64,000 bases of DNA from Polynucleobacter sp. 15G-AUS-farblos (GCF_018882445.1 NZ_JACVOM010000001.1:1-64000), one strand, 5' to 3'; positions 40,016 through 50,563 are shown, numbered from the stretch's first letter. The notes: generated by a model not told the origin, from the letters alone. A program made the numbers and translations.

Positions 40016-41335
40016 ATGAACCGTAGCTTTTACATCATTATGGCGGCGCAATTTTTTTCGTCGCTTGCTGATAATGCTCTCCTGATCGCGGCTATTGCCC
40101 TTTTGGTCCAGCTTAGTGCTCCGGCCTGGATGACGCCGTTGCTCAAATTGTTCTTCGTATTGTCCTATGTAGTCCTTGCAGCCTTCGTTGGGGCCTTTGC
40201 AGACTCTCGCCCCAAAGGCAATGTGATGTTCATCACTAACACCATTAAGTTTGTAGGCTGTGTTGCCATGCTTTTTGGCAGCCACCCCCTTTTATCGTAT
40301 GCCATTGTCGGTCTTGGGGCAGCCGCTTACTCCCCAGCCAAATACGGAATTCTGACCGAATTACTACCCCCTGAAAAATTGGTTGCTGCAAATGGCTGGA
40401 TTGAGGGCTTAACGGTGAGTTCCATTATTTTGGGAACTGTCCTGGGTGGTGTTCTGATCAGCAGTAGCGTATCGCAAAGCCTTTTGGCTCTGGACATGCC
40501 TAGTTTAGAGACCGGGATAGACACTCCAGCAGAATCCGCCATCCTCATCATCATGATGATTTATGTTGTAGCTGCTCTGATTAATTTAAGAATTCCAGAT
40601 ACAGGTGCCCGCTACGTTACCCAAAAGACTAATCCAATTGAATTAATCAAGGATTTCTCAGTTTGCTTTAAGACACTCTGGGATGATCGCTTAGGACAAA
40701 TTTCCTTAGCAGTAACAACTTTGTTCTGGGGTGCTGGCGCTACCTTGCAATTCATTGTGATTAAGTGGGCCCAAGTGGCGCTAAACATGAATCTTTCTCA
40801 AGGCGCCATTCTTCAGGCGATCTCAGCAGTAGGTGTAGCCGGTGGCGCAGTTTATGCTGCTTGGCGCATCCCTTTGCGTAACTCTTTAAATGTTCTACCC
40901 TATGGCATCGCCATGGGATTGGTGGTGTGCATCTTGGCTATCTATAACAGCGATATGCTACCCAATACCACTCTCATGACAATTGGAAAGCTAGAGGTGT
41001 CGCTGAATTTACTGCCCGCCTATATATTACTTATTTTGGTCGGCTGGCTTGCTGGTTATTTTGTTGTTCCAATGAATGCGCTATTGCAACACCGTGGACA
41101 CGTTCTCATGTCTGCAGGCCATTCAATTGCGGTGCAAAACTTCAACGAAAATATTTCAGTGCTCACCATGTTATTGGTCTATTCATTACTCATTTGGCTG
41201 GATGTACCGATCCAATTTGTCATCATTGGATTTGGTTTAGCAGTGAGCGCCATTATGTGGTTGGTTATTAAACGCCATGCCAGAAATCAAGCTGAGTATG
41301 ACTCTATGCATCTCATCGGCGAGCATAAGCACTAA
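40016..41335 (+). CDS. lplT: Lysophospholipid transporter LplT
   Basis: A 12-helix major facilitator protein that flips lysophospholipids across the inner membrane for re-acylation. The 439-residue protein resembles E. coli LplT at many points: SLADNALLIAAIALL, GLGAAAYSPAKYGIL, TLFWGAGATLQF, and FVVPMNALLQHRGH. The acyltransferase partner Aas, next to lplT in E. coli, is not in this window. Divergent from alr (32 bases), which fits the betaproteobacterial order. Confidence 0.93.
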   Translation: MNRSFYIIMAAQFFSSLADNALLIAAIALLVQLSAPAWMTPLLKLFFVLSYVVLAAFVGAFADSRPKGNVMFITNTIKFVGCVAMLFGSHPLLSYAIVGLGAAAYSPAKYGILTELLPPEKLVAANGWIEGLTVSSIILGTVLGGVLISSSVSQSLLALDMPSLETGIDTPAESAILIIMMIYVVAALINLRIPDTGARYVTQKTNPIELIKDFSVCFKTLWDDRLGQISLAVTTLFWGAGATLQFIVIKWAQVALNMNLSQGAILQAISAVGVAGGAVYAAWRIPLRNSLNVLPYGIAMGLVVCILAIYNSDMLPNTTLMTIGKLEVSLNLLPAYILLILVGWLAGYFVVPMNALLQHRGHVLMSAGHSIAVQNFNENISVLTMLLVYSLLIWLDVPIQFVIIGFGLAVSAIMWLVIKRHARNQAEYDSMHLIGEHKH

Positions 41336-41352
41336 GTTACGCCCTACTCAAT

Positions 41353-41895
41353 TTAAAGACTCTGAAGTACAGATTTAGCAAGTAAGAGATCTTGCCAAAG
41401 CAAGGCTTTATCTTTGGGCTTGCTTAAGAGATGCGATAAATCAAAAGTAGCCACTACTGGAATATCCTCAAGACCGTCGCCATCAATTGCTAATACGGTT
41501 TCGCGCAACTGTGGAAGTGAATCGCGCTCACCAGTAATCTTTTGAGCAGCAGGTCCTCCAAAAACAAGTGCTACTACGGGAATTTCTGGTGCAGAGCTTA
41601 TAAGCATATTTAGCTTTTCAGAGGGCTTTAGCCATGACCATTCTTGTGGTCCAAGACCCAAAACGCGAACAATATTTTGAAAAAGAAGTTGGGCGTCACC
41701 TTGGGTTTGATCCCCTATAAACCACCAAAAGAATCTCGGTTCTTGAGCAACTTGGGGCTCTTGATTTCTAGGTGACGCAGAATCCTCAGAGCTTGCCATT
41801 ATCGGTTTAAATGAATCTCCTACTGGAGCTGATTCACGAGAGATCCACTCCGTGATGCCCATCTCTTTTAGAAAGCTTGAATGCGAATTACTCAT
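41353..41895 (-). CDS. Cysteine-free UDG-fold protein with HolD-like N-terminus (possible clamp-loader psi subunit)
   Basis: A 180-residue protein. Residues 8-17 (FLKEMGITEW) resemble the start of E. coli HolD, the DNA polymerase III psi subunit. After a low-complexity linker, residues 55-180 follow the family 4/5 uracil-DNA glycosylase pattern: FIGDQTQGDAQ for the GxxPG loop, FGGPAAQKITG, and VVATFDLSHLLSKPKDKALLWQDL for the final catalytic block. There is no cysteine at all, so no iron-sulfur cluster, and the usual HP dipeptide of the last block is missing. Glycosylase activity is therefore unlikely. It overlaps rimI by 4 bases (ATGA), the position of holD in E. coli (holD-rimI). The psi role is an inference. 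Confidence 0.6.
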   Translation of the reverse strand: MSNSHSSFLKEMGITEWISRESAPVGDSFKPIMASSEDSASPRNQEPQVAQEPRFFWWFIGDQTQGDAQLLFQNIVRVLGLGPQEWSWLKPSEKLNMLISSAPEIPVVALVFGGPAAQKITGERDSLPQLRETVLAIDGDGLEDIPVVATFDLSHLLSKPKDKALLWQDLLLAKSVLQSL

Positions 41896-42428
41896 ACCTC
41901 AAGCTTAATCGATTTAGCTAGGACCAGCGCATCTTCACGAGTTCCGGACGTCTTATCCGCTGGATAGTAACTTTTGCGAACACCAATCTGTTCATAGCCC
42001 AGTTTTTGATAGAGATTGACAGCATCAGAATTTGATGGCCTAACCTCTAATATGATTCTAGGGATCTTTTGTTGTGCAGCAACACCCTCAATTGCAGTCA
42101 TCAATCTACTGCCTAAGCCCAGTTTGCGAAGTTTGGGCGTAACTGTAATGTTTAATAAATGCAGTTCGTCAACAGCCGGGTACAGAATGCAATAAGCCCA
42201 AAGTATATTTGGATCTAAAAAGCTGCCCCGGACAGCCTGGTCTAACTGTGGTCGTATGCAGTAGGCCCAATGACCTGCAGCTAAAGAGTCGCTAAAATTT
42301 CCACGAGTCCACGGATGAAGGTGAGAAATAGATTCAATCTCCAAAACAGCATCGAGATCACCCGTCTGCATGGGCATAAACGACAATTCTGTTACGCCTT
42401 GAATAGATGAAGTCTCCTGGGCACTCAT
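41892..42428 (-). CDS. rimI: Ribosomal-protein-alanine N-acetyltransferase RimI-like
   Basis: A GNAT acetyltransferase; E. coli RimI acetylates the N-terminus of ribosomal protein S18. The 178-residue protein has the acetyl-CoA loop VTPKLRKLGLGSRLM (R/QxxGxG type) and the C-terminal LGYEQIGVRKSYY segment. Its N-terminal extension of about 20 residues is longer than in E. coli. It overlaps tsaB upstream and the UDG-like gene downstream, each by 4 bases (ATGA), so the three are translationally coupled. Confidence 0.92.
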   Translation of the reverse strand: MSAQETSSIQGVTELSFMPMQTGDLDAVLEIESISHLHPWTRGNFSDSLAAGHWAYCIRPQLDQAVRGSFLDPNILWAYCILYPAVDELHLLNITVTPKLRKLGLGSRLMTAIEGVAAQQKIPRIILEVRPSNSDAVNLYQKLGYEQIGVRKSYYPADKTSGTREDALVLAKSIKLEV

Positions 42429-43162
42429 GAAGAACTCATTCCAGGGCTACTGATAGCCATTCTTTCCTCAGTCGTCAGAGCGACTTTATTGCGAATATAG
42501 AGAGGCTCCAGCTTAGAAACGGGAATTTGCTTACCTTTGTTTAAGTCAATTTTGGCCACTTCCAATACCCCAAGCGCAGAGATACTTAGCTCATCATCCC
42601 AATATTCTGGGGCCAATTTGGCATGCTGACTTGAAGATAGTCTCTGGCCATACTCTCTGATAGCGCTGCCTGCCAAAAACTGAATATCGTTTAAGTTGAG
42701 TTCTTCTGGTTTTGATAAATGAATCTCACCTACTCTGACTGGAATTGCGTTGCTCATCATCTCAAATCGGGCCCAGTAAATTTCATCCATACGAGCGTCT
42801 ACAGCAATGACAAAATTTCTGGCTTGGCTAGTTTTGAACCGGGGAGTTTGAATTAACTGCAATGCAAGTGCATCTAAGCTCGCAACAGGGATTACTGGAA
42901 GCTCTGCGCCAATAGCAAGCCCTTGAACCGCTGCTAGACCCAAACGAACACCGGTAAAAGCGCCAGGACCCACGCCTATAGCGATAGCATCCAATTTAGA
43001 TAAAGGAGTATCAGCTCTGGAGAGCAAATCGTCTATCCACGGTAACAGAAGTTGACTAGCTCCTGCAGACACGGCCTCGTGTCTATATAAGGGAGCTTGA
43101 TCACTGACAGATAAAGCCACCGAACACCAAGCTGATGAGGTATCGATGGCTAAGATATGCAT
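42425..43162 (-). CDS. tsaB: tRNA threonylcarbamoyladenosine biosynthesis protein TsaB
   Basis: A non-catalytic ASKHA-fold partner of TsaD (and TsaE) in making the t6A modification of ANN-decoding tRNAs. The 245-residue protein starts MHILAIDTSSAWCSVAL and has the conserved GVGPGAFTGVRLGLAAVQGLA. The start is ATG at 43162; the codon just before it is TTG, which could also serve. It is separated from the epimerase-like gene by only 36 bases on the same strand, so it may be read through from the methylmalonyl-CoA operon. Confidence 0.94.
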   Translation of the reverse strand: MHILAIDTSSAWCSVALSVSDQAPLYRHEAVSAGASQLLLPWIDDLLSRADTPLSKLDAIAIGVGPGAFTGVRLGLAAVQGLAIGAELPVIPVASLDALALQLIQTPRFKTSQARNFVIAVDARMDEIYWARFEMMSNAIPVRVGEIHLSKPEELNLNDIQFLAGSAIREYGQRLSSSQHAKLAPEYWDDELSISALGVLEVAKIDLNKGKQIPVSKLEPLYIRNKVALTTEERMAISSPGMSSS

Positions 43163-43198
43163 CAACTCAAACCCTTTTTTATCAACTAAAGGGGTTGA

Positions 43199-43675
43199 TT
43201 ATGAACTTAATCCTGTAATCACTTCGGGAGGGGCTTGTACCAATTCAATCAAGACCCCCTCACCACTAAATGGAAACTCATCATTGCCTTTGGGATGAAC
43301 AAAAGCAATGTCAAAACCCCCCGCTCCTGAGCGGATTCCACCTGGAGCAAAGCGAAGACCATTAGCAGAAAGCCACTCTACCGCTTTAGGCAGATCGTCG
43401 ACCCATAAGCCAACATGATTTAAGGGGGTCTGATGTACAGCTGGTTTTTTTTCAATATCCAAGGGTTGCATCAAGTCCACCTCTACCTCATGAACTCCAG
43501 AACCAATTCCACAAATGTCCTCGTCTACGTTTTCACGCTCGCTAACAAAAGTACTTTTGTATTGAAATCCCAAGAGATCGATCCATAATTTTTTGAGACG
43601 AGTCTTGTCTTGCCCACCAATCGCAATTTGCTGTATACCTAAAATTTTAAAAGGTTTATTGCTGATATTCGACAT
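43199..43675 (-). CDS. VOC-family protein, probable methylmalonyl-CoA epimerase
   Basis: A 158-residue glyoxalase/VOC-fold metalloprotein. Likely metal ligands are Gln16 (in IQQIAIGG, where His is usual), Glu65 or Asp67 (HEVEVDLMQ), His87 ([10 protein letters not shown]) and Glu144 (LIELVQAP). Glyoxalase I and epimerases share this fold, so sequence alone does not decide. The position directly after pccA (9 bases) in an operon with propionyl-CoA carboxylase and methylmalonyl-CoA mutase fits the epimerase step, which the pathway needs. A lactoylglutathione-lyase-like enzyme is the alternative. The ATG at 43675 is preferred over an upstream TTG. Confidence 0.72.
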   Translation of the reverse strand: MSNISNKPFKILGIQQIAIGGQDKTRLKKLWIDLLGFQYKSTFVSERENVDEDICGIGSGVHEVEVDLMQPLDIEKKPAVHQTPLNHVGLWVDDLPKAVEWLSANGLRFAPGGIRSGAGGFDIAFVHPKGNDEFPFSGEGVLIELVQAPPEVITGLSS

Positions 43676-43684
43676 AGTCAATCC

Positions 43685-45721
43685 TTATTCAAAACGGATA
43701 ATGAGTTGATCGACCGCCAAGCTATCACCCTCTTTGGCGCAAATTTCTGCTACAACACCATCTTGCATCGCTGAAATGGTGTTCTCCATTTTCATTGCTT
43801 CAATCGAAGCTAATTTTTGACCAGCAGTGACTGCTTCACCGGCTTTGACAGCAATTTTAGTAAGTAAGCCAGGCATTGGCGACATGACCAATTTTGAAGT
43901 GTCAGGTGGCAACTTCACAGGCATACGACGCTGAAGCTCGGCACCCAAGGGACTGAGCACCATACACTCATAATGGGCGCCATCTAAAACTAGAACATAT
44001 CTCACTCCACGGCGCTCAACTTGAGCGGTAATCTTGTGAGTTCCGTTAATCGTAGCATTGAGACAGATTTGACCAGGGCGCCAATCACTCACAATGTCAT
44101 AGCGACTTACGCCATCCGCTTCATCAATATAGACAGAGTAAACACCATCTTTCAACTCTACACGTATAGGCACTTCATACGGATCAAGCATAGATCCCAC
44201 TTTTGAGCCTGTAACCACCACAAATTTCTTGGCAATAATCATTTCATGGCCAGCTAACTGACCATCAATCATCTTGATGTGCTCAAGATAACGATAGCGC
44301 ATGAATGCTGCCAATGCCGCCATCCGCTTAGGATCTGCAGGTTGAACGGAATCCTTCTTAAAGCCTTCTGGATACTCCTCAGCAATAAAGCCTGTCGTGA
44401 AGTCTCCTGAAACAAAACGGGGATGCTGCAACAGGGCGGCCTGAAATGGGATATTGGAATGAATGCCTCGAATCACAAAATCATTTAAGGCCAAACGCAT
44501 TTTTTCAATGGCTTCAGTACGGTCCTTGCCATGCACAATCAACTTGGCAATCATGGAGTCGTAATACATAGGTATTTCGCCCCCCTCGTAAACGCCAGTA
44601 TCTACGCGAACTCCATCAATAGATTCAGGAGGACGGTACTTTACCAAACGGCCGGTAGAGGGTAAGAAGTTGCGGAATGGATCATCCGCATTGATACGAC
44701 ACTCCAAAGACCAGCCATCGAGCTTGACGTCCTCTTGCTTGAAGGCTAACTTTTCACCGGCAGCCACTCGTATCATTTGCTCTACTAAATCTAAGCCAGT
44801 AATACTCTCGGTTACTGGATGCTCAACCTGTAAACGGGTGTTCATTTCAAGGAAATAGAAGGACTTGTCTTTACCAACCACAAACTCTACAGTACCCGCA
44901 GACTGGTAATTCACTGCTTTAGCCAATGCAACCGCTTGCTCACCCATTGCCTTACGAGTAGCTGGATCGATAAAGGGTGACGGCGCCTCTTCAATCACCT
45001 TTTGATGGCGACGTTGAATTGAGCAATCACGTTCATTGAGGTAGACCACGTTGCCATGAGAGTCACCTAAAATCTGAATTTCAATATGACGTGGCCCTTC
45101 AACAAATTTTTCTATAAAAATACGATCATCACCAAAGCTATTCATTGCCTCAGTCTTGCAAGCTGCAAAGCCCTCAGCAGCCTCTTTATCATTAAAGGCA
45201 ACCCGCAGACCTTTACCACCACCACCAGCCGATGCTTTGATCATGACGGGGTAACCAATGCCTTGAGCTATCTTCACAGCTTCTTCAGTAGTGGCAATCG
45301 CCTCGTTATGACCAGGAATCGTATTCACTTTTGCCTCTAAGGCAAGCTTTTTAGAGGCAATCTTGTCACCCATTGCGGCGATAGACTGGTACTTTGGCCC
45401 AATAAATACAATTCCCTCTTCTTCACAACGTTTAGCAAACTGTTCGTTTTCAGATAAGAAGCCATAGCCCGGGTGCACTGCTTCAGCGCCCGTATCTTTA
45501 CAGGCTTGAATGATTCGATCTATTACAAGATAGGATTCTCGTGAAGGTGCTGGTCCAATGCATACCGCCTCATCCGCAAGTTGAACATGACGCGCCTCTT
45601 TATCGGCCTCTGAATAAACGGCAACCGTCTTGATACCCATCTTCTTGGCAGTTTTCATGACGCGGCAAGCTATCTCACCACGGTTAGCAATCAATATTTT
45701 CTTAAACATTTTCGTAGTCAT
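43685..45721 (-). CDS. pccA: Propionyl-CoA (acetyl-CoA) carboxylase biotin-containing alpha subunit
   Basis: The biotin carboxylase plus biotin carrier chain of the acyl-CoA carboxylase that makes methylmalonyl-CoA from propionyl-CoA. The 678-residue protein has the biotin-carboxylase start FKKILIANRGEIACR, the ATP-grasp glycine loop KASAGGGGKG, and EMNTRLQVEHPVTE. A linker region follows. The C-terminal biotinyl domain has EAMKMEN with the biotinylated Lys644. Start ATG 45721 or ATG 45709. It lies 14 bases after pccB. Substrate is inferred from the neighbouring mutase and MeaB genes. Confidence 0.95.
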   Translation of the reverse strand: MTTKMFKKILIANRGEIACRVMKTAKKMGIKTVAVYSEADKEARHVQLADEAVCIGPAPSRESYLVIDRIIQACKDTGAEAVHPGYGFLSENEQFAKRCEEEGIVFIGPKYQSIAAMGDKIASKKLALEAKVNTIPGHNEAIATTEEAVKIAQGIGYPVMIKASAGGGGKGLRVAFNDKEAAEGFAACKTEAMNSFGDDRIFIEKFVEGPRHIEIQILGDSHGNVVYLNERDCSIQRRHQKVIEEAPSPFIDPATRKAMGEQAVALAKAVNYQSAGTVEFVVGKDKSFYFLEMNTRLQVEHPVTESITGLDLVEQMIRVAAGEKLAFKQEDVKLDGWSLECRINADDPFRNFLPSTGRLVKYRPPESIDGVRVDTGVYEGGEIPMYYDSMIAKLIVHGKDRTEAIEKMRLALNDFVIRGIHSNIPFQAALLQHPRFVSGDFTTGFIAEEYPEGFKKDSVQPADPKRMAALAAFMRYRYLEHIKMIDGQLAGHEMIIAKKFVVVTGSKVGSMLDPYEVPIRVELKDGVYSVYIDEADGVSRYDIVSDWRPGQICLNATINGTHKITAQVERRGVRYVLVLDGAHYECMVLSPLGAELQRRMPVKLPPDTSKLVMSPMPGLLTKIAVKAGEAVTAGQKLASIEAMKMENTISAMQDGVVAEICAKEGDSLAVDQLIIRFE

Positions 45722-45735
45722 CTTAGTCAGCGCCT

Positions 45736-47268
45736 TTACAGAGGAATATTGCCGTGTTTACGCGCAGGATTTTTTAAGTCTTTATCTTTAAGCATTGCCA
45801 AAGAGCGAGCGATGCGTTTACGTGTCTCATGCGGAAGAATGACATCGTCAATATAACCACGGCGACCGGCTACAAACGGATTGGCAAACTTTGCTTTGTA
45901 TTCGGCTTCACGGGCCGCAATTTTTTCAGGATCTGACTTTTCTTCGCGGAAAATAATTTCAACAGCGCCCTTGGGCCCCATTACTGCAATTTCTGCAGAG
46001 GGCCATGCAAAGTTGACGTCGCCGCGTAAGTGCTTGGAGGCCATTACGTCATAAGCACCACCGTAGGCTTTGCGTGTAATTAAAGTTACCTTAGGTACCG
46101 TGCAATCAGCGTAGGCATATAGCAACTTAGCGCCATGCTTAATAATGCCGCCGTATTCTTGAGCAGTGCCTGGCATAAATCCTGGCACGTCAACTAGGGT
46201 TACTACAGGAATATTGAAGGCATCACAAAAACGTACAAAGCGGGCCGCTTTAATAGAGGCTTTGATATCCAAACAACCTGCAAGGACCAAGGGTTGATTG
46301 GCAACGATGCCAATTGAACGTCCTTCCATACGGGCAAAACCAATAATAATGTTCTTTGCATAGTCAGGCTGGAGTTCAAAGAATTCACCATCATCCGCAA
46401 TTTTTTCAATCAACTCTTTCATGTCATAAGGTTGATTTGGATTTGATGGCACCAAGGTATCTAGTGAAAAATCTGGTTCTTCAGTGCGGTTAGCGCCCTT
46501 GATGAGAGGCGGCTTTTCGCGATTAGAAAGTGGCAGGTAATTAAAGAAGCGACGCAACATCATGATGGCATCAACGTCGTTATCAAATGCTAGATCACAT
46601 ACTCCAGATACCGTCGAATGCGTTACCGCACCACCTAACTCCTCAGCAGTAACGTCTTCATGAGTAACTGTTTTCACTACCTCAGGGCCAGTCACAAACA
46701 TGTATGAGCTGTCTTTCACCATAAAGATGAAGTCCGTCAGAGCAGGTGAATATACAGCTCCGCCAGCGGATGGCCCCATGATCAAGGAAATCTGCGGAAT
46801 CACACCAGAGGCCGTTACATTACGCTGAAATATTTCTGCATAACCACCTAGGGAGGCAACACCCTCTTGAATACGCGCACCGCCGGAGTCATTTAAACCA
46901 ATCACGGGTGCACCAACCTTCAATGCTTGATCCATGATCTTACAAATCTTTTCTGCATGCGCTTCAGATAAAGAGCCACCGAGCACAGTAAAGTCTTGTG
47001 AGAAAACAAATACCAAACGGCCGTTAATCATTCCATAACCAGTAACTACACCATCACCTGGAACTGTCTGATCAGCCATTCCAAAATCATAGCAACGGTG
47101 TTCTACAAACATATCCCATTCTTCAAAGGTGCCAGCGTCCAGCAAAAGCTCAATACGCTCACGAGCAGTTAACTTGCCTTTGGCATGTTGCGACTGAATA
47201 CGCTTTTGTCCGCCGCCTAAGCGTGCGAGCTCGCGCTTTGCTTCCAGTTGTTGAATGATTTCCTTCAT
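45736..47268 (-). CDS. pccB: Propionyl-CoA carboxylase beta subunit (carboxyltransferase)
   Basis: Transfers the carboxyl group from biotin to propionyl-CoA. The 510-residue protein has the paired crotonase-like halves of the carboxyltransferase family: [19 protein letters not shown] and [13 protein letters not shown] in the N half, [18 protein letters not shown] and [13 protein letters not shown] in the C half. An AGGAG site (47276-47280) overlapping the meaB stop precedes the ATG. It lies 11 bases after meaB, in the mcm-meaB-pccB-pccA run. Confidence 0.96.
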   Translation of the reverse strand: MKEIIQQLEAKRELARLGGGQKRIQSQHAKGKLTARERIELLLDAGTFEEWDMFVEHRCYDFGMADQTVPGDGVVTGYGMINGRLVFVFSQDFTVLGGSLSEAHAEKICKIMDQALKVGAPVIGLNDSGGARIQEGVASLGGYAEIFQRNVTASGVIPQISLIMGPSAGGAVYSPALTDFIFMVKDSSYMFVTGPEVVKTVTHEDVTAEELGGAVTHSTVSGVCDLAFDNDVDAIMMLRRFFNYLPLSNREKPPLIKGANRTEEPDFSLDTLVPSNPNQPYDMKELIEKIADDGEFFELQPDYAKNIIIGFARMEGRSIGIVANQPLVLAGCLDIKASIKAARFVRFCDAFNIPVVTLVDVPGFMPGTAQEYGGIIKHGAKLLYAYADCTVPKVTLITRKAYGGAYDVMASKHLRGDVNFAWPSAEIAVMGPKGAVEIIFREEKSDPEKIAAREAEYKAKFANPFVAGRRGYIDDVILPHETRKRIARSLAMLKDKDLKNPARKHGNIPL

Positions 47269-47279
47269 TAAACTACTCC

Positions 47280-48305
47280 TTAGAAAAATTCATGTCCCAT
47301 AGACTCCAATAGACGTCTTGCTGCTACTGAAGGCGCCATGGTTCCCTGATTTACTTGTGCTATTAAGCTGGGTAGCAGCGCTTGGACTGCTTCATTACTC
47401 CGAAAGGCGTTCTTAAGTCCTGCATCAATACGATCCCACATCCAAGCGCCAGCCTGTTGCTTGCGACGAGAATCAAATTTGCCATTGGCTCTTTGCAGTT
47501 TTTCAAAATGGGAGACCTTATCCCATAACTCAGGAATCCCTTTTCCTTCTAGAGCACTCAATGTCATCACTGTTGGATGCCAAAAATCCTCATCATGAGT
47601 GGCGTGCTCAGGATTTCCTTGAAAGCCGAGTAAACGCAGTGAACTAGTAATAAATAGTTGCGCCCGCATAGCAGCATCTGGATCAAGATCAACTTTATTA
47701 ATCACAATCAGATCTGCAATCTCCATCACCCCTTTTTTGATTGCCTGTAAATCATCGCCGGCATTTGGCAACTGCAGCAGCATAAACATATCAGTCATAC
47801 CAGCTACTGAAATCTCACTTTGACCAACGCCGACTGTTTCTACGATGATGATGTCAAAGCCTGCAGCTTCTGCCACCAGCATGGCTTCACGAGTCTTCTC
47901 AGCGACACCTCCAAGTGTCAATGATGATGGACTCGGACGAATGAAGGCATTTTCCAGAACGGATAAGCGCTCCATCCGGGTTTTATCGCCCAATATTGAA
48001 CCGCCAGACAAACTAGAGGATGGGTCGATTGCCAGAACGGCAACGCGATGACCTTTTTCAATTAAGTACAGGCCTAGAGTTTCAATCAAAGTGGATTTAC
48101 CAACACCCGGAACCCCTGATATTCCTAAACGAAAGGATTTACCCGTTTTAGGTAAAAGGGTATTGAGTACCTCATCAGCACGCTTACGATGATCTAAACG
48201 TGTCGATTCCAGCAAAGTGATGACCTTAGCCAATGCGCGTCGCTGTTTTAGCGATGGCGCATTTGTGAGATCACTCACTAAAGCTAGATCAGCGGCTTCG
48301 AGCAT
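47280..48305 (-). CDS. meaB: Methylmalonyl-CoA mutase-associated GTPase MeaB
   Basis: A G3E-family GTPase that gates delivery of adenosylcobalamin to the mutase and protects it. The 341-residue protein has Walker [10 protein letters not shown], the second metal-binding region [31 protein letters not shown], and the guanine-specificity motif NKVD. It is sometimes named ArgK from an older misassignment. It lies 24 bases downstream of the mutase gene, which is strong contextual support. Confidence 0.96.
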   Translation of the reverse strand: MLEAADLALVSDLTNAPSLKQRRALAKVITLLESTRLDHRKRADEVLNTLLPKTGKSFRLGISGVPGVGKSTLIETLGLYLIEKGHRVAVLAIDPSSSLSGGSILGDKTRMERLSVLENAFIRPSPSSLTLGGVAEKTREAMLVAEAAGFDIIIVETVGVGQSEISVAGMTDMFMLLQLPNAGDDLQAIKKGVMEIADLIVINKVDLDPDAAMRAQLFITSSLRLLGFQGNPEHATHDEDFWHPTVMTLSALEGKGIPELWDKVSHFEKLQRANGKFDSRRKQQAGAWMWDRIDAGLKNAFRSNEAVQALLPSLIAQVNQGTMAPSVAARRLLESMGHEFF

Positions 48306-48329
48306 ACTCAGTAGTCCGTTCGCTCTGAC

Positions 48330-50513
48330 TTAAACCGGCTTTACGGATTTACGAATTTGCTCAAGCACATCCTTAGCTGAAGCTGGAATTGGTGTGCCTG
48401 GACCATAGATGCCCTTAACGCCGGCTTCATATAAGAAGTCATAGTCCTGCCTTGGAATAACACCGCCCACGAAAACAATGATGTCATCGGAGCCTTGTTT
48501 TTTCAATTCAGCAATAATGGCTGGCACTAAAGTTTTATGGCCTGCCGCTAAAGTAGATACGCCTAATGCATGCACGTCATTCTCAATTGCCTGACGGGCG
48601 CACTCTTCAGGGGTTTGAAACAAGGGTCCAATATCTACGTCGAAGCCTAAATCTGCATAAGCAGTCGCTACCACCTTAGCTCCACGATCATGACCATCTT
48701 GTCCAAGCTTAGCAATCATCACGCGTGGACGACGACCAAATTCTTTTGCAAAGTCTGCAATTTCTGTTTGTAATTTTGCCCAGCCCTCAGCTGAGTCATA
48801 AGCAGCTGCATACACTCCGGTCACCTTTTGAGTATCGGCGCGATGGCGCCCGTAAACTTTTTCCAATGCGTCAGATACTTCACCAACAGTGGCACGCAGA
48901 CGGATTGCGTTGACCGCAAGCTCTAATAGATTGCCAGTGTTATCTTCTGCAGCTTTTGTTAATGCCTCTAATGCAGCTTCAACTTTTTTACTATCACGCT
49001 TTGCTCTGATTTCTTTTAAGCGTGCGACCTGTCCTTCGCGAACTTTGTCGTTATCAATCATCAATACATCGACGAGATCTTCTTTGCCCAGCTTGTATTT
49101 ATTAACGCCAACAATGACGTCAGAGCCAGAGTCAATCTTGGCTTGCTTCTCAGCCGCTGCTGCTTCAATTTTGAGTTTTGCCCAGCCACTCTCAACCGCC
49201 TTGGTCATACCGCCCATGGCATCAACTTCTTGAATAATCTCCCAAGCTTTATCAGCCATCTCTTGAGTCAGGTTCTCCATCATGTATGAACCAGCCCATG
49301 GATCAATAACACTAGTGATGTGGGTCTCTTCCTGAAGAATTAACTGGGTATTACGCGCAATGCGACTTGAGAACTCTGAAGGCAAAGCAATAGCTTCATC
49401 CAATGAGTTTGTATGCAGGGATTGAGTGCCACCAAAGACCGCCGCCATTGCCTCAACTGTCGTTCTCACCACGTTGTTGTATGGGTCCTGCTCTGTTAAG
49501 GACCATCCAGAGGTCTGACAGTGTGTACGCAACATCAAAGACTTCGGATTCTTGGGTTCAAATGATTTCATGATGCGCCACCACAACAAACGTGCCGCCC
49601 TTAATTTGGCAACTTCTAGATAGAAGTTCATGCCAATCGCAAAGAAAAATGAGAGGCGACCAGCAAAGCCATCTACATCAAGGCCTTTAGCAAGCGCAGT
49701 TTTGACGTACTCTTTACCGTCAGCCAAGGTGAATGCCAATTCCAACACTTGGTTAGCGCCAGCCTCTTGCATGTGATAACCCGAAATTGAAATCGAATTA
49801 AATTTCGGCATGTATTTCGCGGTGTACTCAATGATGTCGCCAATAATGCGCATCGATGGCTCTGGTGGGTAGATATAGGTGTTCCGCACCATGAACTCTT
49901 TCAGAATATCGTTCTGAATCGTTCCAGATAAGAGCTCTTGCTTAACGCCTTGTTCTTCACCAGCGACGATATAACCCGCTAGTACCGGGAGTACAGCACC
50001 GTTCATCGTCATTGAAACAGACACCTTATCCAATGGAATGCCATCAAACAAAATCTTCATGTCTTCAACGGAGTCGATAGCTACCCCTGCTTTACCAACG
50101 TCACCTGTAACGCGCGGATGATCTGAGTCGTAACCGCGATGTGTTGCTAAATCAAAAGCAACAGAAACGCCTTGACCACCCGCATCTAAGGCTTTGCGAT
50201 AAAAGGCATTTGATTCTTCAGCAGTTGAAAATCCTGCGTACTGGCGAATAGTCCATGGACGTACTGAGTACATGGTTGCCTGTGGTCCACGAACAAATGG
50301 CTCAAAACCAGGCAAGGTATCAGTGTAATTTAAACCCTTGGTGTCAGAAGATGTGTAGAGCGCTTTTAACTGAATCCCATCTGGAGTTTTCCAACCAAGC
50401 TTATCTACGTCGCCATTGGGTGCAGATTTTTGGGCTGACTTCTTCCAAGCATCAAGATTGGTCTCGGGAAATGATGGCCATGTACTGGATGAACTTTTCT
50501 TTTCTGAACTCAC
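48330..50513 (-). CDS. scpA: Methylmalonyl-CoA mutase, single-chain, B12-dependent (GTG start)
   Basis: Converts (R)-methylmalonyl-CoA to succinyl-CoA using adenosylcobalamin. The 727-residue chain has the substrate-binding barrel ([21 protein letters not shown] and [12 protein letters not shown]). The C-terminal cobalamin domain carries the ligand motif DGHDRG and the GVSTLAAGH segment. One chain holds both parts, so no separate small subunit is needed. The start is GTG with AGGAG (50520-50524) 6 bases upstream. It is the first gene of the propionyl-CoA operon and is divergent from the GntR gene. Confidence 0.96.
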   Translation of the reverse strand: MSSEKKSSSSTWPSFPETNLDAWKKSAQKSAPNGDVDKLGWKTPDGIQLKALYTSSDTKGLNYTDTLPGFEPFVRGPQATMYSVRPWTIRQYAGFSTAEESNAFYRKALDAGGQGVSVAFDLATHRGYDSDHPRVTGDVGKAGVAIDSVEDMKILFDGIPLDKVSVSMTMNGAVLPVLAGYIVAGEEQGVKQELLSGTIQNDILKEFMVRNTYIYPPEPSMRIIGDIIEYTAKYMPKFNSISISGYHMQEAGANQVLELAFTLADGKEYVKTALAKGLDVDGFAGRLSFFFAIGMNFYLEVAKLRAARLLWWRIMKSFEPKNPKSLMLRTHCQTSGWSLTEQDPYNNVVRTTVEAMAAVFGGTQSLHTNSLDEAIALPSEFSSRIARNTQLILQEETHITSVIDPWAGSYMMENLTQEMADKAWEIIQEVDAMGGMTKAVESGWAKLKIEAAAAEKQAKIDSGSDVIVGVNKYKLGKEDLVDVLMIDNDKVREGQVARLKEIRAKRDSKKVEAALEALTKAAEDNTGNLLELAVNAIRLRATVGEVSDALEKVYGRHRADTQKVTGVYAAAYDSAEGWAKLQTEIADFAKEFGRRPRVMIAKLGQDGHDRGAKVVATAYADLGFDVDIGPLFQTPEECARQAIENDVHALGVSTLAAGHKTLVPAIIAELKKQGSDDIIVFVGGVIPRQDYDFLYEAGVKGIYGPGTPIPASAKDVLEQIRKSVKPV

Positions 50514-50563
50514 AAAGCACTCCTGTTATTTGTTGCATTGCATATAGGATTTCGTAATTCTGC

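Noticed and set aside
43166..43198. ATCAAC/GTTGAT inverted repeat between the epimerase-like gene and tsaB
   Set aside because: The A-run is on the wrong side for a minus-strand terminator and the stem is only 6 bp.
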